From Arcuatula senhousia (lineage: Eukaryota; Mollusca; Bivalvia; Mytilida; Mytilidae), in contig OZ020304.1 in NCBI GenBank assembly GCA_963971305.1, forward strand, positions 16,474,103 through 16,538,102: a DNA stretch of 64,000 bases, written 5' to 3'. The position numbers and the translations under genes are program-made. Below, in pieces: positions 55,101 to 64,000 of the stretch. Positions within the stretch are counted from its first letter, which is position 1, and each line of letters starts with the position of its first letter. The notes beneath the pieces are model-generated. The model saw only the letters and a program-made list of their open reading frames with translations. It ran no database searches and had not been told where the DNA came from.

Positions 55101-56496
55101 TAGTCGAGCTTTCGGTTCAGGTGAAACGTAACATGTATGAAATGAAAGCCCGAAAACAGTCCTTTCTTTTAAGACCAAATAAACCTATCCGACTTCGGCT
55201 CTTTTTTCCGCTAAAATTGTTCAAACTTAAAAATCTAAAAATAGCACATTTAAATTTAAGCCCATCCGCTGGTCACCATGCTCAGCCGGAAGCGACGCTT
55301 TATGATCATTGGTATTGATTTTTTCGAAATTATTCTTTAAATCAATAACCGTGGATCGTAATTTTTATATAACGGATCCAGATTTTTCATTTGTCTTGTT
55401 TTAAGACCAAAACGAATCAATATTTTCATTTAACAAATAAGTTCACAGGGGCCACATACGAAAACAATACTGTGAAAAAATCCTAATTGTGGAGTACTAC
55501 CATAATGCTTTTGCATTTTTTGAAAATTTAACATGAGTTGCATTTTTCTCTTCTTGAGTATGTAACCACTTGAAGAATACCGGATATTATGTTTTTTTTA
55601 GTGTTTTACCATAGTAACGCACGCTCAAAGACGGAAGCCCTTTTCTGATCAAGCTCTTTTTTGGACATTTTCCTGCAATAACGTTAGATTCTTTCCCCGT
55701 TTGTTTTGAATCAAATTTTGTATTTTCGTAACAAAATTGGTATTCTGTTGTGCTTAAGTCATTTTCTAGCCTATTTCAAACATATTTGTGAAAATTTGGA
55801 AGATTTCCGTGAAAAAATCTGCAATAATGGCGTCCATGGAAACACATCATCAAAATTTGCTTAAAATTTGCATAGCAAGCTATAATGCCTTGCGTTTCTA
55901 TTCAAGCCGACTAAAAATTACAATTTTATGATTTACATACGGGGAAATATACTATATTGTGTAATTTTTATTTCTTCCGGGGAAATTATAAACGTTGTTA
56001 GCGTTACATACAGCATAACCAGCTGTACAAAATATAACGTTATTGACGATATTTTCAAAAATAAGCATGTTTGGTTGCTATGGGCATTAATGCTTAATAA
56101 CTGATATTTTTCCCAAAATTTTTGAAACAAGTAATTCTCAAATATATTAGCTTTATTTTCAACAATTAAACCAAGGCCTAAAATCAAGATATACTCTCAA
56201 AATATTAATGAGAATAATGCCATATGGTAGTACTCCACAATTAATTTATTTAGCTCATTTTTGCATGTGCTCGACGTTGACTATTTTGTCACGGGTTCTT
56301 GCAATCGCTTAAACTGCTATATGCACTTTAAACTAAGTGGTGTTCCAAACTACGGGCATGTTTAGTCGTGTCTAGTGCCGTATTTGGTTTCTTTGTTGTA
56401 CTCGTTGCCCCTAGCAACTCTTAACATGTGTCAAAAATTTGGGGACAAAAATACGCCAAAATCGGGGTTTTGTCCTTTTTTTGAACGTTGCCAGTA

Positions 56497-56853
56497 CACT
56501 GCAAACAATGCCACACATGTGAAAGACATGTAAAATGCCACACCTGTGTCACATGTGATTCACATGCGTTCCACATGTGTGTCACATGCATTTATAGACT
56601 CACATGTGACACATGCGTGTATTACATGTGTGTCACATGTGTGAGGCACATGCGTTTCACATATGTGAAACACATGTTGAAATTTCACATAAGCACGATG
56701 CATGCATAAAATCATATGAATATATTTCAAATTATTTTGAAATCTACACATGTGATACATGTGTGGCAGGAAACATCTAATTCACATGCGTGTCACACAT
56801 ATGTGAAACACATGTGACACATATGTATCACATGCGTGGCATTTTTACCGGTG
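56497..56853. mobile_element. 357-bp miniature transposon, copy 4
   Basis: Amplified with the satellite unit; see 51238. Confidence 0.88.
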
Positions 56854-58249
56854 TAGTCGAGCTTTCGGTTCAGGTGAAACGTAACATGTATGAAATGAAA
56901 GCCCGAAAACAGTCCTTTCTTTTAAGACCAAATAAACCTATCCGACTTCGGCTCTTTTTTCCGCTAAAATTGTTCAAACTTAAAAATCTAAAAATAGCAC
57001 ATTTAAATTTAAGCCCATCCGCTGGTCACCATGCTCAGCCGGAAGCGACGCTTTATGATCATTGGTATTGATTTTTTCGAAATTATTCTTTAAATCAATA
57101 ACCGTGGATCGTAATTTTTATATAACGGATCCAGATTTTTCATTTGTCTTGTTTTAAGACCAAAACGAATCAATATTTTCATTTAACAAATAAGTTCACA
57201 GGGGCCACATACGAAAACAATACTGTGAAAAAATCCTAATTGTGGAGTACTACCATAATGCTTTTGCATTTTTTGAAAATTTAACATGAGTTGCATTTTT
57301 CTCTTCTTGAGTATGTAACCACTTGAAGAATACCGGATATTATGTTTTTTTTAGTGTTTTACCATAGTAACGCACGCTCAAAGACGGAAGCCCTTTTCTG
57401 ATCAAGCTCTTTTTTGGACATTTTCCTGCAATAACGTTAGATTCTTTCCCCGTTTGTTTTGAATCAAATTTTGTATTTTCGTAACAAAATTGGTATTCTG
57501 TTGTGCTTAAGTCATTTTCTAGCCTATTTCAAACATATTTGTGAAAATTTGGAAGATTTCCGTGAAAAAATCTGCAATAATGGCGTCCATGGAAACACAT
57601 CATCAAAATTTGCTTAAAATTTGCATAGCAAGCTATAATGCCTTGCGTTTCTATTCAAGCCGACTAAAAATTACAATTTTATGATTTACATACGGGGAAA
57701 TATACTATATTGTGTAATTTTTATTTCTTCCGGGGAAATTATAAACGTTGTTAGCGTTACATACAGCATAACCAGCTGTACAAAATATAACGTTATTGAC
57801 GATATTTTCAAAAATAAGCATGTTTGGTTGCTATGGGCATTAATGCTTAATAACTGATATTTTTCCCAAAATTTTTGAAACAAGTAATTCTCAAATATAT
57901 TAGCTTTATTTTCAACAATTAAACCAAGGCCTAAAATCAAGATATACTCTCAAAATATTAATGAGAATAATGCCATATGGTAGTACTCCACAATTAATTT
58001 ATTTAGCTCATTTTTGCATGTGCTCGACGTTGACTATTTTGTCACGGGTTCTTGCAATCGCTTAAACTGCTATATGCACTTTAAACTAAGTGGTGTTCCA
58101 AACTACGGGCATGTTTAGTCGTGTCTAGTGCCGTATTTGGTTTCTTTGTTGTACTCGTTGCCCCTAGCAACTCTTAACATGTGTCAAAAATTTGGGGACA
58201 AAAATACGCCAAAATCGGGGTTTTGTCCTTTTTTTGAACGTTGCCAGTA

Positions 58250-58606
58250 CACTGCAAACAATGCCACACATGTGAAAGACATGTAAAATGCCACACCTGT
58301 GTCACATGTGATTCACATGCGTTCCACATGTGTGTCACATGCATTTATAGACTCACATGTGACACATGCGTGTATTACATGTGTGTCACATGTGTGAGGC
58401 ACATGCGTTTCACATATGTGAAACACATGTTGAAATTTCACATAAGCACGATGCATGCATAAAATCATATGAATATATTTCAAATTATTTTGAAATCTAC
58501 ACATGTGATACATGTGTGGCAGGAAACATCTAATTCACATGCGTGTCACACATATGTGAAACACATGTGACACATATGTATCACATGCGTGGCATTTTTA
58601 CCGGTG
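58250..58606. mobile_element. 357-bp miniature transposon, copy 5
   Basis: Amplified with the satellite unit; see 51238. Confidence 0.88.
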
Positions 58607-60002
58607 TAGTCGAGCTTTCGGTTCAGGTGAAACGTAACATGTATGAAATGAAAGCCCGAAAACAGTCCTTTCTTTTAAGACCAAATAAACCTATCCGACT
58701 TCGGCTCTTTTTTCCGCTAAAATTGTTCAAACTTAAAAATCTAAAAATAGCACATTTAAATTTAAGCCCATCCGCTGGTCACCATGCTCAGCCGGAAGCG
58801 ACGCTTTATGATCATTGGTATTGATTTTTTCGAAATTATTCTTTAAATCAATAACCGTGGATCGTAATTTTTATATAACGGATCCAGATTTTTCATTTGT
58901 CTTGTTTTAAGACCAAAACGAATCAATATTTTCATTTAACAAATAAGTTCACAGGGGCCACATACGAAAACAATACTGTGAAAAAATCCTAATTGTGGAG
59001 TACTACCATAATGCTTTTGCATTTTTTGAAAATTTAACATGAGTTGCATTTTTCTCTTCTTGAGTATGTAACCACTTGAAGAATACCGGATATTATGTTT
59101 TTTTTAGTGTTTTACCATAGTAACGCACGCTCAAAGACGGAAGCCCTTTTCTGATCAAGCTCTTTTTTGGACATTTTCCTGCAATAACGTTAGATTCTTT
59201 CCCCGTTTGTTTTGAATCAAATTTTGTATTTTCGTAACAAAATTGGTATTCTGTTGTGCTTAAGTCATTTTCTAGCCTATTTCAAACATATTTGTGAAAA
59301 TTTGGAAGATTTCCGTGAAAAAATCTGCAATAATGGCGTCCATGGAAACACATCATCAAAATTTGCTTAAAATTTGCATAGCAAGCTATAATGCCTTGCG
59401 TTTCTATTCAAGCCGACTAAAAATTACAATTTTATGATTTACATACGGGGAAATATACTATATTGTGTAATTTTTATTTCTTCCGGGGAAATTATAAACG
59501 TTGTTAGCGTTACATACAGCATAACCAGCTGTACAAAATATAACGTTATTGACGATATTTTCAAAAATAAGCATGTTTGGTTGCTATGGGCATTAATGCT
59601 TAATAACTGATATTTTTCCCAAAATTTTTGAAACAAGTAATTCTCAAATATATTAGCTTTATTTTCAACAATTAAACCAAGGCCTAAAATCAAGATATAC
59701 TCTCAAAATATTAATGAGAATAATGCCATATGGTAGTACTCCACAATTAATTTATTTAGCTCATTTTTGCATGTGCTCGACGTTGACTATTTTGTCACGG
59801 GTTCTTGCAATCGCTTAAACTGCTATATGCACTTTAAACTAAGTGGTGTTCCAAACTACGGGCATGTTTAGTCGTGTCTAGTGCCGTATTTGGTTTCTTT
59901 GTTGTACTCGTTGCCCCTAGCAACTCTTAACATGTGTCAAAAATTTGGGGACAAAAATACGCCAAAATCGGGGTTTTGTCCTTTTTTTGAACGTTGCCAG
60001 TA

Positions 60003-60359
60003 CACTGCAAACAATGCCACACATGTGAAAGACATGTAAAATGCCACACCTGTGTCACATGTGATTCACATGCGTTCCACATGTGTGTCACATGCATTTA
60101 TAGACTCACATGTGACACATGCGTGTATTACATGTGTGTCACATGTGTGAGGCACATGCGTTTCACATATGTGAAACACATGTTGAAATTTCACATAAGC
60201 ACGATGCATGCATAAAATCATATGAATATATTTCAAATTATTTTGAAATCTACACATGTGATACATGTGTGGCAGGAAACATCTAATTCACATGCGTGTC
60301 ACACATATGTGAAACACATGTGACACATATGTATCACATGCGTGGCATTTTTACCGGTG
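60003..60359. mobile_element. 357-bp miniature transposon, copy 6
   Basis: Amplified with the satellite unit; see 51238. Confidence 0.88.
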
Positions 60360-61755
60360 TAGTCGAGCTTTCGGTTCAGGTGAAACGTAACATGTATGAA
60401 ATGAAAGCCCGAAAACAGTCCTTTCTTTTAAGACCAAATAAACCTATCCGACTTCGGCTCTTTTTTCCGCTAAAATTGTTCAAACTTAAAAATCTAAAAA
60501 TAGCACATTTAAATTTAAGCCCATCCGCTGGTCACCATGCTCAGCCGGAAGCGACGCTTTATGATCATTGGTATTGATTTTTTCGAAATTATTCTTTAAA
60601 TCAATAACCGTGGATCGTAATTTTTATATAACGGATCCAGATTTTTCATTTGTCTTGTTTTAAGACCAAAACGAATCAATATTTTCATTTAACAAATAAG
60701 TTCACAGGGGCCACATACGAAAACAATACTGTGAAAAAATCCTAATTGTGGAGTACTACCATAATGCTTTTGCATTTTTTGAAAATTTAACATGAGTTGC
60801 ATTTTTCTCTTCTTGAGTATGTAACCACTTGAAGAATACCGGATATTATGTTTTTTTTAGTGTTTTACCATAGTAACGCACGCTCAAAGACGGAAGCCCT
60901 TTTCTGATCAAGCTCTTTTTTGGACATTTTCCTGCAATAACGTTAGATTCTTTCCCCGTTTGTTTTGAATCAAATTTTGTATTTTCGTAACAAAATTGGT
61001 ATTCTGTTGTGCTTAAGTCATTTTCTAGCCTATTTCAAACATATTTGTGAAAATTTGGAAGATTTCCGTGAAAAAATCTGCAATAATGGCGTCCATGGAA
61101 ACACATCATCAAAATTTGCTTAAAATTTGCATAGCAAGCTATAATGCCTTGCGTTTCTATTCAAGCCGACTAAAAATTACAATTTTATGATTTACATACG
61201 GGGAAATATACTATATTGTGTAATTTTTATTTCTTCCGGGGAAATTATAAACGTTGTTAGCGTTACATACAGCATAACCAGCTGTACAAAATATAACGTT
61301 ATTGACGATATTTTCAAAAATAAGCATGTTTGGTTGCTATGGGCATTAATGCTTAATAACTGATATTTTTCCCAAAATTTTTGAAACAAGTAATTCTCAA
61401 ATATATTAGCTTTATTTTCAACAATTAAACCAAGGCCTAAAATCAAGATATACTCTCAAAATATTAATGAGAATAATGCCATATGGTAGTACTCCACAAT
61501 TAATTTATTTAGCTCATTTTTGCATGTGCTCGACGTTGACTATTTTGTCACGGGTTCTTGCAATCGCTTAAACTGCTATATGCACTTTAAACTAAGTGGT
61601 GTTCCAAACTACGGGCATGTTTAGTCGTGTCTAGTGCCGTATTTGGTTTCTTTGTTGTACTCGTTGCCCCTAGCAACTCTTAACATGTGTCAAAAATTTG
61701 GGGACAAAAATACGCCAAAATCGGGGTTTTGTCCTTTTTTTGAACGTTGCCAGTA

Positions 61756-62112
61756 CACTGCAAACAATGCCACACATGTGAAAGACATGTAAAATGCCAC
61801 ACCTGTGTCACATGTGATTCACATGCGTTCCACATGTGTGTCACATGCATTTATAGACTCACATGTGACACATGCGTGTATTACATGTGTGTCACATGTG
61901 TGAGGCACATGCGTTTCACATATGTGAAACACATGTTGAAATTTCACATAAGCACGATGCATGCATAAAATCATATGAATATATTTCAAATTATTTTGAA
62001 ATCTACACATGTGATACATGTGTGGCAGGAAACATCTAATTCACATGCGTGTCACACATATGTGAAACACATGTGACACATATGTATCACATGCGTGGCA
62101 TTTTTACCGGTG
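61756..62112. mobile_element. 357-bp miniature transposon, copy 7
   Basis: Amplified with the satellite unit; see 51238. Confidence 0.88.
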
Positions 62113-63508
62113 TAGTCGAGCTTTCGGTTCAGGTGAAACGTAACATGTATGAAATGAAAGCCCGAAAACAGTCCTTTCTTTTAAGACCAAATAAACCTAT
62201 CCGACTTCGGCTCTTTTTTCCGCTAAAATTGTTCAAACTTAAAAATCTAAAAATAGCACATTTAAATTTAAGCCCATCCGCTGGTCACCATGCTCAGCCG
62301 GAAGCGACGCTTTATGATCATTGGTATTGATTTTTTCGAAATTATTCTTTAAATCAATAACCGTGGATCGTAATTTTTATATAACGGATCCAGATTTTTC
62401 ATTTGTCTTGTTTTAAGACCAAAACGAATCAATATTTTCATTTAACAAATAAGTTCACAGGGGCCACATACGAAAACAATACTGTGAAAAAATCCTAATT
62501 GTGGAGTACTACCATAATGCTTTTGCATTTTTTGAAAATTTAACATGAGTTGCATTTTTCTCTTCTTGAGTATGTAACCACTTGAAGAATACCGGATATT
62601 ATGTTTTTTTTAGTGTTTTACCATAGTAACGCACGCTCAAAGACGGAAGCCCTTTTCTGATCAAGCTCTTTTTTGGACATTTTCCTGCAATAACGTTAGA
62701 TTCTTTCCCCGTTTGTTTTGAATCAAATTTTGTATTTTCGTAACAAAATTGGTATTCTGTTGTGCTTAAGTCATTTTCTAGCCTATTTCAAACATATTTG
62801 TGAAAATTTGGAAGATTTCCGTGAAAAAATCTGCAATAATGGCGTCCATGGAAACACATCATCAAAATTTGCTTAAAATTTGCATAGCAAGCTATAATGC
62901 CTTGCGTTTCTATTCAAGCCGACTAAAAATTACAATTTTATGATTTACATACGGGGAAATATACTATATTGTGTAATTTTTATTTCTTCCGGGGAAATTA
63001 TAAACGTTGTTAGCGTTACATACAGCATAACCAGCTGTACAAAATATAACGTTATTGACGATATTTTCAAAAATAAGCATGTTTGGTTGCTATGGGCATT
63101 AATGCTTAATAACTGATATTTTTCCCAAAATTTTTGAAACAAGTAATTCTCAAATATATTAGCTTTATTTTCAACAATTAAACCAAGGCCTAAAATCAAG
63201 ATATACTCTCAAAATATTAATGAGAATAATGCCATATGGTAGTACTCCACAATTAATTTATTTAGCTCATTTTTGCATGTGCTCGACGTTGACTATTTTG
63301 TCACGGGTTCTTGCAATCGCTTAAACTGCTATATGCACTTTAAACTAAGTGGTGTTCCAAACTACGGGCATGTTTAGTCGTGTCTAGTGCCGTATTTGGT
63401 TTCTTTGTTGTACTCGTTGCCCCTAGCAACTCTTAACATGTGTCAAAAATTTGGGGACAAAAATACGCCAAAATCGGGGTTTTGTCCTTTTTTTGAACGT
63501 TGCCAGTA

Positions 63509-63865
63509 CACTGCAAACAATGCCACACATGTGAAAGACATGTAAAATGCCACACCTGTGTCACATGTGATTCACATGCGTTCCACATGTGTGTCACATG
63601 CATTTATAGACTCACATGTGACACATGCGTGTATTACATGTGTGTCACATGTGTGAGGCACATGCGTTTCACATATGTGAAACACATGTTGAAATTTCAC
63701 ATAAGCACGATGCATGCATAAAATCATATGAATATATTTCAAATTATTTTGAAATCTACACATGTGATACATGTGTGGCAGGAAACATCTAATTCACATG
63801 CGTGTCACACATATGTGAAACACATGTGACACATATGTATCACATGCGTGGCATTTTTACCGGTG
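63509..63865. mobile_element. 357-bp miniature transposon, copy 8
   Basis: Lies in the last, partial unit; see 51238. Confidence 0.88.
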
Positions 63866-64000
63866 TAGTCGAGCTTTCGGTTCAGGTGAAACGTAACATG
63901 TATGAAATGAAAGCCCGAAAACAGTCCTTTCTTTTAAGACCAAATAAACCTATCCGACTTCGGCTCTTTTTTCCGCTAAAATTGTTCAAACTTAAAAATC

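Larger units (their letters stand above)
45391..64000. repeat. Transposon-derived satellite array, at least 12 units
   Basis: Units start at 45391, 46785, 48179, 49573 and 50967, then 52720, 54473, 56226, 57979, 59732, 61485 and 63238 (partial). Every unit starts with GGTAGTACTCCACAATTA. The inverted copy of this 18-mer lies 652 bp in (end at 46060 in unit 1), so each unit is a 670-bp TIR-bounded block plus a 724-bp spacer ending GAGAATAATGCCATAT. Units are almost identical (a handful of single-base differences), which indicates recent amplification or strong homogenisation. The short frames over it repeat with the unit and are not genes. Confidence 0.95.
50967..64000. repeat. Seven and a partial 1753-bp units carrying the 357-bp insertion
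   Basis: Same unit with the miniature element inserted at the TA of GCCAGTAGTCG. The first filled unit keeps ACATTTGTCAAAAATT like units 1-4 and has private changes (AAAATCGAGG; AACTAAAAAATC). Units from 52720 on share ACATGTGTCAAAAATT and GCCAAAATCGG; the unit at 54473 alone reads ACACCAAAATCGG. Confidence 0.95.

Noticed and set aside
45653..63199. Repeated 74-, 84- and 93-codon frames in the satellite
   Set aside because: They recur identically with the unit, several begin at a non-ATG codon, and none matches a protein family.
51229..63772. Cys/His-rich frames on both strands resembling zinc-finger proteins, repeated every 1753 bp
   Set aside because: They are translations of the CACATGTG palindromes in the miniature transposon; present only as part of the array and without a proper ATG context.

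Overview
The window is animal DNA, most likely from a bivalve mollusc. It is AT-rich and intron-bearing. It holds one clear Cys-loop receptor gene and parts of two or three spliced genes, and is otherwise filled with transposable elements of types common in bivalves (BEL/Pao, DIRS-like, Harbinger, non-LTR fragments, SINE-like retroposons, tandem-repeat elements with terminal hairpins). No prokaryotic gene organisation is visible.

Layout. 1-4.9 kb: a broken BEL/Pao retrotransposon on the minus strand, running off the left edge. 6.66-11.64 kb: a Harbinger-type DNA transposon with clear inverted ends, a truncated transposase and two nested non-LTR fragments. 11.7-14.5 kb: SINE-like copies and a hairpin-ended repeat element. 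15.0-22.4 kb: a shattered DIRS-like element on the plus strand, split by at least a 594-bp foldback element, a reverse-transcriptase remnant, a 485-bp SINE-like copy and a 205-bp retroposon whose 5' end folds as an HDV-like ribozyme. 23.25-24.50 kb: an intact intronless nicotinic-receptor-like gene. 24.8-34 kb: foldback elements, a motif-dense 1-kb stretch with many copies of a 14-bp word, a 1.7-kb element with ten 158-bp tandem repeats, more SINE-like copies and one orphan terminal exon. 35.2-37.6 kb: the last three exons of an unrecognised plus-strand gene.

38.1-45.1 kb: eight phase-consistent exons on the minus strand. Their C-terminal ~155 residues match the beta-trefoil layout of the interleukin-1/interleukin-18 family, including a near match to the family signature. 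45.39 kb to the right edge: a nearly identical tandem array, four 1394-bp units followed by seven complete and one partial 1753-bp unit. The two unit lengths differ by one 357-bp TA-flanked miniature transposon that was captured and amplified with the array.

The two spliced genes at 35-45 kb are convergent (about 530 bp apart), and the satellite lies about 270 bp upstream of the first exon I can see of the IL-1-like gene. The most notable observations are the IL-1-like gene, the ribozyme-headed short retroposon, and the transposon-derived satellite with a built-in record of its growth. All calls are by eye from the sequence; family assignments rest on remembered motifs and were not searched.
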